From Sphingopyxis panaciterrae (GTDB taxonomy: Bacteria; Pseudomonadota; Alphaproteobacteria; Sphingomonadales; Sphingomonadaceae), in NCBI RefSeq assembly GCF_011762125.1, contig NZ_JAASQN010000003.1, positions 414,470 through 478,469 of the forward strand: 64,000 nucleotides of DNA. Direction: 5' to 3'. A program made the translations under genes and the position numbers. The first letter of the stretch is position 1. Every line of letters begins with the position of its first letter. The notes under the pieces are model-generated. The model saw only the letters and a list, made by a program, of their open reading frames with translations. It was not told where the DNA came from and ran no database searches. Positions 52,229-60,313 of this stretch are shown piece after piece.

Positions 52229-53479
52229 ATGACCGATCAACTCACCCTGACCCCCGCCGCCGACCTGCCGGCGATCACATTGGACGATGTGCGCGCGGCG
52301 GCCGGGCGAATTAATGGCGCGGTCGTGCGGACGCCGACGCTGCATTCGCAGACGCTGTCCGAGATGGTCGGCGCCGAGGTCTGGCTGAAATTCGAAAATC
52401 TGCAGTTCACTGCGGCGTATAAGGAGCGCGGCGCGCTCAACGCCTTGCTGTTGCTGAGTGACGAAGCCCGGGCGCGCGGCGTGATCGCGGCATCGGCGGG
52501 CAATCATGCGCAGGGCCTGGCCTATCACGGCAAAAGGCTGAGCGTGCCGGTCACGATCGTCATGCCGAGCACGACGCCGCAGGTGAAGGTATCGCAGACT
52601 GCGAGCCATGGCGCGACGATTGTGTTGTTCGGCGAGAAGTTCGATGACGCCTATGCGCATGCGCGCGAGCTCGAGGTCGAGCGCGGGCTGACCTTTGTTC
52701 ATCCCTTCGACCATCCGCATGTGGCGGCGGGCCAGGGGACGGTGGCGCTCGAAATGCTCGAGGATGTGCCGGCGCTCGACACGCTGATCGTCCCGATCGG
52801 CGGCGGCGGGCTGCTCGCGGGCATGGGGACCGCGGCGCGCGGGATCAAGAACGACGTCCGCCTCGTCGGGGTGCAAGCCGAGCTTTACCCGTCGATGTAT
52901 GCGCAGTTGAACGGCGTCGACATGGCGTGCGAGGGCGATACGCTGGCCGAAGGGATCGCGGTCAAGGAGCCCGGTTCGTACACGCGCAAGCTGGTGGCCG
53001 AACTCAACGACGATATCGTGCTGGTCGCGGAGCGCCACCTCGAGCGCGCGGTGAGCCTGCTGCTGCAGATCGAAAAGACGGTGGTGGAGGGCGCCGGTGC
53101 CGCGGGGCTCGCGGCGATGCTGGCGCATCCCGAGGAGTTTGCCGGGCGAAAAGTGGGCCTGGTGCTGACCGGCGGCAATATCGACACGCGGCTGCTCGCC
53201 AATGTGCTGCTGCGCGACCTTGCGCGTTCGGGGCGTATCGCGCGGCTGCGCATCCGGTTGCAGGACCGGCCGGGCGCGCTGTTCAAGGTGATGAAGCTGT
53301 TCGACGAGAAGCAGGTCAACATCATCGAAATCTATCACCAGCGCATCTTCACGACCTTGCCGGCGAAGGGACTGATCACGGACATCGAATGCGAGGCGCG
53401 CGACCGCGAGCATCTCGACAGCCTCGTCACCGCGCTGCGCGATGCGGGGTATATGGTGACCACGGTGGAACTGGCGTAG
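52229..53479 (+). CDS. ilvA: Threonine ammonia-lyase (catabolic/biosynthetic, one ACT domain)
   Basis: 416 residues. PLP lysine Lys65 is in TAAYKERGAL; SAGNHAQGLAYH binds substrate, and IGGGGLLAGMG holds the PLP phosphate. A single C-terminal ACT domain (about 335-416) suggests TdcB-like or short IlvA type. It converts threonine (and serine) to 2-oxobutyrate (pyruvate) through an aminoacrylate-type intermediate, which RidA can clear. Its stop codon lies at the edge of a long palindromic element. The symbol is by family; tdcB is an alternative name. Confidence 0.9.
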   Translation: MTDQLTLTPAADLPAITLDDVRAAAGRINGAVVRTPTLHSQTLSEMVGAEVWLKFENLQFTAAYKERGALNALLLLSDEARARGVIAASAGNHAQGLAYHGKRLSVPVTIVMPSTTPQVKVSQTASHGATIVLFGEKFDDAYAHARELEVERGLTFVHPFDHPHVAAGQGTVALEMLEDVPALDTLIVPIGGGGLLAGMGTAARGIKNDVRLVGVQAELYPSMYAQLNGVDMACEGDTLAEGIAVKEPGSYTRKLVAELNDDIVLVAERHLERAVSLLLQIEKTVVEGAGAAGLAAMLAHPEEFAGRKVGLVLTGGNIDTRLLANVLLRDLARSGRIARLRIRLQDRPGALFKVMKLFDEKQVNIIEIYHQRIFTTLPAKGLITDIECEARDREHLDSLVTALRDAGYMVTTVELA

Positions 53480-53620
53480 ACTATGCCGATATTCAGCCCG
53501 TGGCGGGCTGCGAACGACCGTCTCCTGCGCTTCCGGTGCTCACGTACTGAAGTACGCTGCGCTCCGGTTCTCGGAGCCAGCCATTCTCGCTCCACCACGA
53601 ACTGAATCTCGACATAGTCT
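53478..53620. repeat. Long imperfect palindrome between ilvA and thioesterase gene
   Basis: AGACTATGCCGATATTCAG (53478-53496) and CTGAATCTCGACATAGTCT (53602-53620) match at 17 of 19 positions as inverted arms; pairing continues inward (GTGG with CCAC). The centre holds CGTACT-GA-AGTACG (53543-53556). The left arm includes the last bases of the ilvA stop codon. It is a different family from the CCCGG-type repeats. Confidence 0.75.
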
Positions 53621-53628
53621 GGGTGCCG

Positions 53629-54021
53629 ATGAAAGAATTCGCTCTTCAACTGACCGCGACGCCCGAGAGCATCGACGAGCTGGGCCATGTCAACAATGCC
53701 GTTTGGGTCCAATGGATTCAGCAGGTCGCGACCGGTCATTGGGACGCCGCGGCGCCGCAATCGCATAAAGACGCCTATATCTGGGTCGTGGTGCGGCACG
53801 AGATCGATTATCTGCGCGCGCTCGGCCCCGGCGAGACGGTGACGGCGCGAACATGGGTCGCCGACAAGCCGCAAGGCGCGAAGTTCGACCGCTTCATGGA
53901 ATTCACCGGCGCTGACGGCCGCGTGCATGTGCGGGCGCGAACCGTCTGGGCATTGCTGGACAAGGCGAGCGGGCGGCCGCTGCGGGTAACGGCGGAGGTC
54001 GTGGCTCCCTTCACGGGGTGA
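53629..54021 (+). CDS. Acyl-CoA thioesterase, 4HBT hotdog fold
   Basis: 130 residues from the ATG at 53629; a GTG at 53623 is in frame. The catalytic block of 4-hydroxybenzoyl-CoA-type thioesterases is clear: IDELGHVNNAVWVQW with the Asp and the HVNN element. The rest has the short hotdog sheet pattern (HEIDYLRALGPGETVTART). It hydrolyses an acyl-CoA in the cytoplasm; chain length is not predictable. It lies between the long palindrome and the TonB receptor promoter. Confidence 0.85.
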   Translation: MKEFALQLTATPESIDELGHVNNAVWVQWIQQVATGHWDAAAPQSHKDAYIWVVVRHEIDYLRALGPGETVTARTWVADKPQGAKFDRFMEFTGADGRVHVRARTVWALLDKASGRPLRVTAEVVAPFTG

Positions 54022-54036
54022 ATGGGGTACGGCGCT

Positions 54037-54055
54037 ATTGAAAGTCGATATCAAT
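54037..54055. promoter_or_regulatory. Fur-box-like dyad before the TonB receptor
   Basis: ATTGA (54037-54041), nine bases, TCAAT (54051-54055): a 19-bp interrupted dyad, the size of a Fur site, 41-59 bp before the receptor ATG in an otherwise GC-rich region. Agreement with the classical Fur sequence is only moderate. Confidence 0.45.
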
Positions 54056-54095
54056 TTCCCTAGGCGGCGGGAGTCGCAAAGGGAGTCCCCAAGTC

Positions 54096-56213
54096 ATGCC
54101 GCGTTGCCGTCGTCGTTTCGTCCTCTCGATTTCTGCCCTCGCGCTGCCGCTGCTGTTTGTCAGCCCCGCTTATGCGCAGATGGCGGGGGATGTGGCCGAG
54201 ATCGTCGTTACCGCGCGCGCCGAAACCGCGACGAAGACCGACACATCGATCGCCGAAGTGCCGCAATCGCTGAGCGTTATCGGCGCCGACCTGATCGCCG
54301 CGCGCGGGGCGATCGGGGTGCAGGAGGCGCTGCGTTACACGCCCGGGCTGCGCACCGAGCCCAATGGAGCCGATTTCCGCTTCGATTATGTCACGCTGCG
54401 CGGTTTCGGTTCGACCGATTTCATTGACGGCATGCGCCAGGGCGAATCCTTTTACACGGCGCGCACCGAAAGCTTTAACCTCGAGCGGATCGAGGTGCTG
54501 CGCGGCCCGTCGTCGGTGCTCTATGGGCAGGCGGCGCCTGGCGGCATCGTCAACAGCCTGACCAAGGTGCCGCAGTTCGACTTCGGCGGCGAGGCGGCGG
54601 TGCAATATGGCAGCTTCGACCGCAAGCAGGCGCAGGTCGACCTGACCGGGGCACTCAATGACAGCGGCACGCTGGCGGCGCGGTTCGTCGGGGTGCTGCG
54701 CGATGCCGACAACCAGGTCGATTTCGGGCAGGACGACCGCCTGTTTCTTGCGCCATCGCTGCGCTTCCGGTCGGCCGACGAGCGGACCGACATCATCCTG
54801 TCGGGCGTCTACCAGCGCGACCGCGCAGCCTCGATCGCGTCCTTCCTGCCGGTCAATGCAACGCTGCTGGCACCGTCGCGCGATCGCGAGCTGCGCCGCG
54901 GCGTCTATCTGGGCGAGCCGAGTCATAATTTCTACGACGCCGATCATTACAGCGCGACATTGCAGGCGACGCACCGCTTTGGCGATGCCGTGACCTATTC
55001 GGGGCGGCTGCGCTATGTGCACAGCGACACCGCGAACGGTGACATCGAACCCGACGTCTGGAACGGGTTGGAAAACCCGTTCCTCGACGCCGGCAACCGC
55101 ATCCTGCCGCGCTATCGCTATGACAAATATACCGATCTCGACATGGTCACCACCGACCATAATCTGCGCTTCGATTTCGCCACCGGGCCGCTGACGCACA
55201 AGCTGCTCGTCGGGATCGACTATCTGCGCTCGACGCTGCAGGGATCGACGATCTATGACGCCGCCGCGCCGATCGATATCTACGACCCCGATTACAGCCC
55301 GGCCAACGTCCCCGAGCTCGATGCGGAACGCGATCCGAACAGCCGCAACACCCAGCTTGGCCTCTATGTGCAGGACCAGATCGATTATGCCGACGTCGTG
55401 ACGCTCGTCCTTGGCGCGCGGCGCGACCGCGCGACGAGCTGGTCGGAGGGCGATGCCAAGCAGGTCGATCATGCGACCACCTTCCGCGCCGGCCTGATCG
55501 TTAAGCCGGGCATGGGGTTTGCGCCCTATGTCAGCTATTCGGAATCGTTCAATCCGATCACCGGGATCGATTTCTTCGGTGACAGCTTCCGGCCGCAGCG
55601 CGGGCGGCAGTGGGAGGGCGGGCTGCGCTGGCAGCCCGACGCGAACATGTTGCTGTCGGCGGCCTATTTCGACATCAAGGGCAGCAATTTGCTCGCCACC
55701 GATCCGAACAATGGCGAGAACCAGATCCAGGTCGGCACGGTCAGGTCGCGCGGTTTTGAACTCGAAGCATCGCGCGTCCTGCCCGGTAATTACACGATCA
55801 CCGCATCATACAGCCATGTGAAGGCGCGGACCGGCTTCGACACCGATCCGCTGCTCGTCGGCCTGCCGATTTCGGCGATCCCGAAGGACACCGCTTCGTT
55901 GTGGGGCGAAAAGAGCGTCGCGCTCGGCAGCGACCTGATGCTGCGTATCGGGTTGGGGGTGCGTTATGTCGGCGCGACCGAGGAAGCGGCGGCTTTTTAC
56001 GACGTCGACCCCGACGGCCAGATCGAACGGCTGCGTACCCCTGGCTTCACGCTGGCCGACGCCCTGCTGGCGCTCGAATGGAAAAAATGGTCGCTCAGCG
56101 TCAACGCGACCAACCTGTTCGACAAAAATTATTATGCCCAATGCTCGGTGCGGTCGGCATGCAGCTTTGGCTATGCGCGCAATGTCATCGGCACGTTGGG
56201 TTATCGTTTCTGA
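54096..56213 (+). CDS. TonB-dependent siderophore receptor
   Basis: 705 residues. Signal peptide to about residue 27 (FVSPAYA), then a TonB box region (AEIVVTAR). The plug domain includes VPQSLSVIGADLI, YTPGLRTEPNG, RGFGSTDFIDGMRQ and IEVLRGPSSVLYGQAAPGGIVN, the pattern of FhuA/FpvA-type siderophore receptors. The barrel ends in GTLGYRF with terminal Phe. It imports a ferric siderophore or similar chelate using TonB energy. A Fur-box-like dyad sits in the promoter. No siderophore synthesis or ABC importer gene is adjacent, so a xenosiderophore is possible. Confidence 0.94.
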   Translation: MPRCRRRFVLSISALALPLLFVSPAYAQMAGDVAEIVVTARAETATKTDTSIAEVPQSLSVIGADLIAARGAIGVQEALRYTPGLRTEPNGADFRFDYVTLRGFGSTDFIDGMRQGESFYTARTESFNLERIEVLRGPSSVLYGQAAPGGIVNSLTKVPQFDFGGEAAVQYGSFDRKQAQVDLTGALNDSGTLAARFVGVLRDADNQVDFGQDDRLFLAPSLRFRSADERTDIILSGVYQRDRAASIASFLPVNATLLAPSRDRELRRGVYLGEPSHNFYDADHYSATLQATHRFGDAVTYSGRLRYVHSDTANGDIEPDVWNGLENPFLDAGNRILPRYRYDKYTDLDMVTTDHNLRFDFATGPLTHKLLVGIDYLRSTLQGSTIYDAAAPIDIYDPDYSPANVPELDAERDPNSRNTQLGLYVQDQIDYADVVTLVLGARRDRATSWSEGDAKQVDHATTFRAGLIVKPGMGFAPYVSYSESFNPITGIDFFGDSFRPQRGRQWEGGLRWQPDANMLLSAAYFDIKGSNLLATDPNNGENQIQVGTVRSRGFELEASRVLPGNYTITASYSHVKARTGFDTDPLLVGLPISAIPKDTASLWGEKSVALGSDLMLRIGLGVRYVGATEEAAAFYDVDPDGQIERLRTPGFTLADALLALEWKKWSLSVNATNLFDKNYYAQCSVRSACSFGYARNVIGTLGYRF

Positions 56214-56234
56214 CAGCCGGGCCGCCTGGCAGGA

Positions 56235-56558
56235 TCAGCGCGCCATGACCGCCACGCGCCGCCGTTCGACCCAGCCCTTGGCGCAGGTCGCGGCATAACG
56301 GGTGTCGAGGCCGCCCGTGGTCCCGCGGCAGCTGTGGCGGCCTTGCGAATAATGCACCCACAGCCAGTTGCCGCGCGCTCCGCAGACGAAGACGGGGGTG
56401 CCGCGGTCGAGTTTGCCGGCCTTTCCCGACGCGATCGTCGGGGTGCGGTAGATGTTCGTCTTGCGCGCGCTGGCGTCGCCCGCGATCACGGCATAGGGAC
56501 AGACGCCCGCCGCGCCGCCTTGAGCCGCGAGGAGGAGGGTGAGGGGAGCGAGGATCAT
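56235..56558 (-). CDS. Small exported SH3-like protein
   Basis: 107 residues from the ATG at 56558 with AGGA upstream. A signal peptide (MILAPLTLLLAAQGGAAG) is followed by a bacterial-SH3-like pattern: NIYRTPTIASGKAGKLDRGTPVFVCGARGNWLWVHY. Four cysteines in the mature part (VCPY, FVCG, HSCRG, ATCAKG) may form two disulfides. Such domains bind cell-wall peptides or other proteins. It converges on the receptor gene. Function unknown. Confidence 0.7.
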   Translation of the reverse strand: MILAPLTLLLAAQGGAAGVCPYAVIAGDASARKTNIYRTPTIASGKAGKLDRGTPVFVCGARGNWLWVHYSQGRHSCRGTTGGLDTRYAATCAKGWVERRRVAVMAR

Positions 56559-56651
56559 GGCGGGCTTTCCTGTCGGGCCGGACGCATCCGGGCGGACGCA
56601 GGTCATCCTTATTCGGATGCGTGTTCCTTCGCCAGCGCGAACGGTGCTTGT

Positions 56652-57131
56652 TTAGCCGACGCGTTCGCGCAGTGGCCGCATTTCCAGGGCGTTGAGGGCG
56701 CGGAGGATCGCGCCATGGACATCGCCAACCTCGGCGAACAGGCTACGATAAACGCCACTTATCCGCACGCTATAGGCCTCGATACGGCGCAGCTGATCGT
56801 GGCCGGCCTCGGTCAGCCGGAAAATCTTGCGCCGCGCGTCGGCGCTGTCGGGATGCTGGGTGATCAGGCCGAGACGGAGCAGCGCGGGACATTTCTGGAT
56901 CACCAACTGATGCGACTGGCCGAGCGCGCGCGCGAGTTCGGCGGCCGAGGCTTCGCCCGCTGAACCGAGCGCGGTGAGCAGCGAGCAGGAGCGCACGGGG
57001 ACCGTGATGCCGGCGTCGTCGAACAGGGGACGCGTTTGTTCCTCGATCCGCGTGCTCAGCGCTTCGCTGAGGCGGCCGAGAAAAGAGATGTCGTCGAGTT
57101 CGCGTGCGGGCAGGTCAGTCGATGCGGGCAT
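56652..57131 (-). CDS. MarR-family transcriptional regulator
   Basis: 159 residues from the ATG at 57131; an ATG at 57149 is also in frame, and the frame stays open further upstream only because of the overlapping peptidase gene. The winged helix (about 50-115) contains AAELARALGQSHQLVIQKCPALLRLGLI and the wing HPDSADARRKIFRLTEAG. The start overlaps the last 17 nt of the S41 peptidase gene, so both are co-translated. The perfect palindrome before the S41 gene is its likely operator, giving autoregulation. Confidence 0.88.
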   Translation of the reverse strand: MPASTDLPARELDDISFLGRLSEALSTRIEEQTRPLFDDAGITVPVRSCSLLTALGSAGEASAAELARALGQSHQLVIQKCPALLRLGLITQHPDSADARRKIFRLTEAGHDQLRRIEAYSVRISGVYRSLFAEVGDVHGAILRALNALEMRPLRERVG

Positions 57132-58434
57132 AGCTTTGGGTCGTTCCATCGCGGTTGATCCGTTCGAGCGCAATGATCTTGCCGTTTTTTCGCACGACGC
57201 GGAAGCGGAAGTCGCGCACGCCCTCGATCGCGAGCAGGTCGCCGCCGAGCGGTTCGAGTGCGAGCCGGAAACGCTCGCGCCATGTGTAGAGCAATTTGCC
57301 ATCGACGAGGTCGATGTGCCGTCCTTCGTAACGGCCGGTCATCGCCTTGAGCGCGGCGGCGGACGGCTGGCCATGCGCGGCGAGCTCGGGGGCGAGCCAG
57401 TCGGCGTCAGCCCGTTTCGCCGGATCGGCCTTGACGATCTCGGCAAGCGCGAGCCGATGCGCGACGGCAAGTGCGTCGGCGGAGGCAACCAGATGGTCGG
57501 GGATCACGCCCTGTCCCTCGAAATCGCTGTGATCGACGGGGTCACGGATCTGGCCGATCGGCACCTGCAGGAAAAAATCGGTGCCGACGGGTTTGCGATC
57601 GACCGGGTGCGCCCCGCCCGCGGTGCGTTCGCCGACCAGCGTGGCGCGGCCGAGCTTCTTCAACGTGTAAGCGAACCATTCGGCCGCCGAAAAGCTGGTC
57701 GAGCCGGTGAGGACATAGACGGGCTTGCCGGTCAGGCGTTTCGCGGGCAGCGCCGGAAGCACCCATTGACCCCGCTCGACGCGGCGGCCGTCGAGATTGT
57801 AATAATAGTCGAACAGCTCCTGATCCTTGTCGCCGGGGAAGAGCTGGCTCGCGAGCAACTGCGCCATCTCCAGATACCCGCCGTTGTTGTAGCGCAGGTC
57901 ATAAATCACCGCGTCGCCGTTCTCGATAAAGCGCATCGCGGCTGCTGCTGCATCATATCCGGGTTCGGGGTCGGCGAAATGCGTCAGGTCGACATAGGCG
58001 ATATTGCCGTCGAGATAGCGCAGGCCGGCAAAGCCGAAATTCTGCCGCGCTTCGCCCGCACGGTCCTTGTCGCGTAGCGCGGCGGCGCGGGCGGGGTCCT
58101 GCCGCGCGGCATAGTCGGCGACCCAGTCGGGATCGACCCCCACCGCGAAGTGCAGGTCGTTGCTCGCGGCGACCAGATCCTCGCTCAATTCGCGCGCAAG
58201 CGCAGGCTTGTCCCTGACAGCGTCATAGTCACCTTTTTGCAGATGATTGCGCAGCGTTCCGGCGATCGTCTTCGCCTTGTCGGGAAAGACGTAATTTGCC
58301 TCGAGCGCCTTCCCCAGTTCTTCGACGATCGCGCGCTTGTCGGCAGCGCTCAAAGGCGCCTCGTCCGCCGCGCCCACCAGCGCCAGCCACGCCGTTGCTA
58401 CGGCAAGCGCGCCGGTCAATCCTTTTGTCTGCAT
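57115..58434 (-). CDS. S41-family peptidase (exported)
   Basis: 439 residues from the ATG at 58434, which gives a signal peptide (LTGALAVATAWLALVGAA). After a helical N-terminal domain (about 25-130), the tail-specific-protease core has IAYVDLTHF, VIYDLRYNNGGYLEMAQLL and the nucleophile in LTGSTSFSAAEWFAY, with the late GERTAGGAHP motif. No PDZ domain is evident. A C-terminal extension of ~90 residues (from about 345) has no known family. Periplasmic peptidase; substrate unknown. It is first in an operon with a MarR gene and lies behind a 32-bp palindrome. Confidence 0.88.
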   Translation of the reverse strand: MQTKGLTGALAVATAWLALVGAADEAPLSAADKRAIVEELGKALEANYVFPDKAKTIAGTLRNHLQKGDYDAVRDKPALARELSEDLVAASNDLHFAVGVDPDWVADYAARQDPARAAALRDKDRAGEARQNFGFAGLRYLDGNIAYVDLTHFADPEPGYDAAAAAMRFIENGDAVIYDLRYNNGGYLEMAQLLASQLFPGDKDQELFDYYYNLDGRRVERGQWVLPALPAKRLTGKPVYVLTGSTSFSAAEWFAYTLKKLGRATLVGERTAGGAHPVDRKPVGTDFFLQVPIGQIRDPVDHSDFEGQGVIPDHLVASADALAVAHRLALAEIVKADPAKRADADWLAPELAAHGQPSAAALKAMTGRYEGRHIDLVDGKLLYTWRERFRLALEPLGGDLLAIEGVRDFRFRVVRKNGKIIALERINRDGTTQSYARID

Positions 58435-58456
58435 GATATTTCCGTCTTTCGAATCT

Positions 58457-58488
58457 TTATACAATATATTGCGCAATATATTGTATAA
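58457..58488. promoter_or_regulatory. Perfect 32-bp palindrome, candidate MarR operator
   Basis: The sequence reads the same on both strands over 32 bp. It consists of TTATA, CAATATATTG, CG, CAATATATTG, TATAA; the 10-mer CAATATATTG is itself a palindrome, so two identical sites lie 12 bp apart (one helical turn). The element starts 23 bp before the S41 ATG and is very AT-rich in a GC-rich genome. Confidence 0.75.
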
Positions 58489-58584
58489 TTGAGCGAGGCA
58501 AGCCTGTTTTGAGAACCGCCGGCAGAAGGCGAGCGTCGGTTTGGGGGAGCTGCCGTTCAAACCCCGTCATGCGCCCTCATCTTT

Positions 58585-58654
58585 GTCGTCCCCGCGAAAG
58601 CGGGGACCCAGGGCTGGGCAATCCCGTCCTGGTCCCCGCTTTCGCGGGGATGAC
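58585..58654. repeat. Palindromic repeat, CCCCGCGAAAGCGGGG type
   Basis: GTCGTCCCCGCGAAAGCGGG on the left and its near-complement on the right (58631-58654, ending GGGGATGAC) are separated by about 23 bases. It resembles the 16253 and 46171 repeats in layout. Confidence 0.88.
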
Positions 58655-58708
58655 ATCGATAGGAAATGCAAACGTCCACTACCGGCCGAAAGCTGCCATT
58701 TCCCTTTT

Positions 58709-58801
58709 CGTCACCCCGGACTTGATCCGGGGTCCCGCTTGAGGTCGAAAACTGTCGCTGCCCTCAAAAAAGCGGGATCCCGGGCCAAGCCCGGGATGAC
58801 G
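58709..58801. repeat. Palindromic repeat, second copy of the 37507 element
   Basis: CGTCACCCCGGACTTGATCC at the left, CCAAGCCCGGGATGACG at the right; 93 bp, the same length as the 37507 copy and in reverse orientation. The central loop (TGAGGTCGAAAACTGTC and CCCTCAAAAAA) matches the complement of the loop at 37540-37572. Confidence 0.9.
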
Positions 58802-58887
58802 AAGTGTGGGGCAGCTAACGGCCGAAAGACGACGCGTGGCCTCGCTTCGGGCTGGACAGAATCGGTAGTCCGTCGCTACCGGCGGGG

Positions 58888-59095
58888 CATGGGCATCATC
58901 GCGACAATCATGAACACCGCCACCGGCCAGCCGATCCAGAAAATGAGCTTTGGCCGCATGCCGAAGCCGTGGGCGAGTTTCACTCTTGAGACCGGCCAGA
59001 TGGTCACCGCCGAACGGATCGACGTCGGCAAGCCCGCGCCCGGAAAATTCGCGGCGCCGGTCAGCGTGTGGGTGACGGTGAAGCCGCGCGACTGA
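58888..59095 (+). CDS. Possible small protein, uncertain
   Basis: 68 codons from an ATG at 58888 to a TGA at 59095. The sequence (MGIIATIMNTATGQPIQK at the start, PVSVWVTVKPRD at the end) has no recognised family and no good ribosome site. The opposite strand is also open here and would encode a hydrophobic stretch (KLIFWIGWPVAVFMIVAMM), but without a convincing start. Third-base GC is high for both because their third positions coincide, so composition does not decide. Either or neither may be real. Confidence 0.3.
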
Positions 59096-59135
59096 CGCGG
59101 GCCGGGGCCGGTTCCACCGTCAGCGGAACATATTT

Positions 59136-59831
59136 CTACGCATATCCCACCCAGCCGCGCCAGGTAAAGGCGGCGTAGAATTGCTCGACGCCGGTGAAGC
59201 CGGCGGCGCGCAGCACGGCTTCGTCGGCCTCGGGGCTGAGCATCGCGACGTGCGTCGCAACCGCCTCGCGCCCCTTGGCGACCTGATCGGGGTCGCCGCC
59301 CGAGGCGATGGCGTAGGAGGCATAGCGATCGAGCCAGCGATCGCGTTCGCCCGCAGCCTGCGGAAAGCTGCCGTGCGCAGCGACGAAGGGCGCGCCCGGT
59401 TTCAGACGGGCACAGATTTGGGCTGCGGTGCGGATACGTTCCTCGCGCTCGAGGAAGTGCAGCGTCAGCAGGCAGGTCGCGCCGTCGAACGGACCGGCCG
59501 GGGCGTCGTCGATGTAGCCCTCGATCAGCTCGGCGCGGTGCGCGTCGGGGCCCATGACCTTGGCCGCGAGGCCCAGCATCGGACCCGCCGGATCGACGCC
59601 GGTGAAGCGCCAACCCGGATGCGCTTCGGCCATCGCCTTCATCTCGCTGCCGCCGCCAGCGCCGAGGACGAGGATGTGCGCATCGTCGGGAACGCGTTCG
59701 GCGAGCAGCAGTCCGGTCATGCGGTGGAGGCCGTCGAGGCCGGGGACGAAGCGTCGCGGCCCTTCGGTATAGCGTTCGACCGCAGCCGGATCCTTGAAGC
59801 TGTCGAGGAAATGCTGGGCGCCTTTAGTCAT
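59136..59831 (-). CDS. Class I SAM-dependent methyltransferase
   Basis: 231 residues. SAM-binding motif I is ILVLGAGGGSEM (about 53-64); the ribose Asp is in FTGVDPAGPML, and LLTLHFLEREER is motif IV. A long loop precedes the last strand pair (FTGVEQFYAAFTWRGWVGYA). Substrate unknown. It overlaps the Rrf2 regulator gene by 8 nt and should be under its control. Confidence 0.85.
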   Translation of the reverse strand: MTKGAQHFLDSFKDPAAVERYTEGPRRFVPGLDGLHRMTGLLLAERVPDDAHILVLGAGGGSEMKAMAEAHPGWRFTGVDPAGPMLGLAAKVMGPDAHRAELIEGYIDDAPAGPFDGATCLLTLHFLEREERIRTAAQICARLKPGAPFVAAHGSFPQAAGERDRWLDRYASYAIASGGDPDQVAKGREAVATHVAMLSPEADEAVLRAAGFTGVEQFYAAFTWRGWVGYA

Positions 59832-60282
59832 GGATATGCTCCTGTTCTGTCATGTGCCGCGCGGTCATGCGCGCGTGGAAATCGGCGGAAAGCTCGGCGA
59901 GCGTGACTTTGGCGAAGCGATCGAGCAGCAGCGCCTCGGCATCGCGGAAGCTGGTGTCGAGCGCGGCGTTGACCGCCTGTTCGACGAGGCAGCCGGGCGC
60001 ATCGGTGCGGTTGCCCATCGCCATCAGGTTCGGGCGGCCGATCGCGTCATAGACGTCGCGCATCGTGATCGAGGCAAGGTGGCGCGCGATCGTCCAGCCG
60101 CCGCCATGCCCCTTTTCGCTATGGACGAACCCGGCATCGCGCAGCCCGCCGAGGATGCGGCGGATGACGACGGGGTGCGTCTGCATCGCCTTGGCGAGCT
60201 GGTCGGAGGTCATCGGCTCCGCCTGTTCCGCCATATGGAGGAGGATGTGGAGCACGCCCGATAATCGGCTGTCGCGTTTCAT
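59824..60282 (-). CDS. Rrf2-family transcriptional regulator
   Basis: 152 residues. Winged-helix region with LHILLHMAEQAEPMTSDQLAKAMQTHPVVIRRILGGL (about 11-47) and the GGGW wing, typical of Rrf2. Only one cysteine (PGCLVEQ, about 98) is present, so it lacks the three-Cys cluster site of IscR/NsrR and probably senses something else. It heads an operon with the methyltransferase gene. The same architecture is found in YwnA-like Rrf2 proteins of unknown signal. Confidence 0.88.
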   Translation of the reverse strand: MKRDSRLSGVLHILLHMAEQAEPMTSDQLAKAMQTHPVVIRRILGGLRDAGFVHSEKGHGGGWTIARHLASITMRDVYDAIGRPNLMAMGNRTDAPGCLVEQAVNAALDTSFRDAEALLLDRFAKVTLAELSADFHARMTARHMTEQEHIHD

Positions 60283-60313
60283 GTAACTTTAATTAGTGCG
60301 TGAAGTCCGAAGG

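Larger units (their letters stand above)
58435..58887. other. Intergenic region: palindrome plus two repeats
   Basis: 453 bases. From left to right: the 32-bp palindrome (58457-58488), a repeat with a CCCCGCGAAAGCGGGG core (58585-58654), and a repeat of the CCCGGATCAAGTCCGGG type (58709-58801). The repeats stand back to back, 54 bases apart. No gene is supported. Confidence 0.75.

Noticed and set aside
56652..57302. MarR protein with a long N-terminal extension
   Set aside because: The extra 57 residues are Ser/Ala/Arg-rich out-of-frame reading of the S41 gene; the ATG at 57131 gives a normal MarR length.
58585..58801. CRISPR-like repeat array
   Set aside because: The two palindromes are different families, each with its own loop, without regular spacers or cas genes.
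58876..59613. 245-codon minus-strand frame with a hydrophobic end
   Set aside because: Most of it is a shadow of the methyltransferase gene. The last part could be a tiny membrane protein but has no convincing start or ribosome site.
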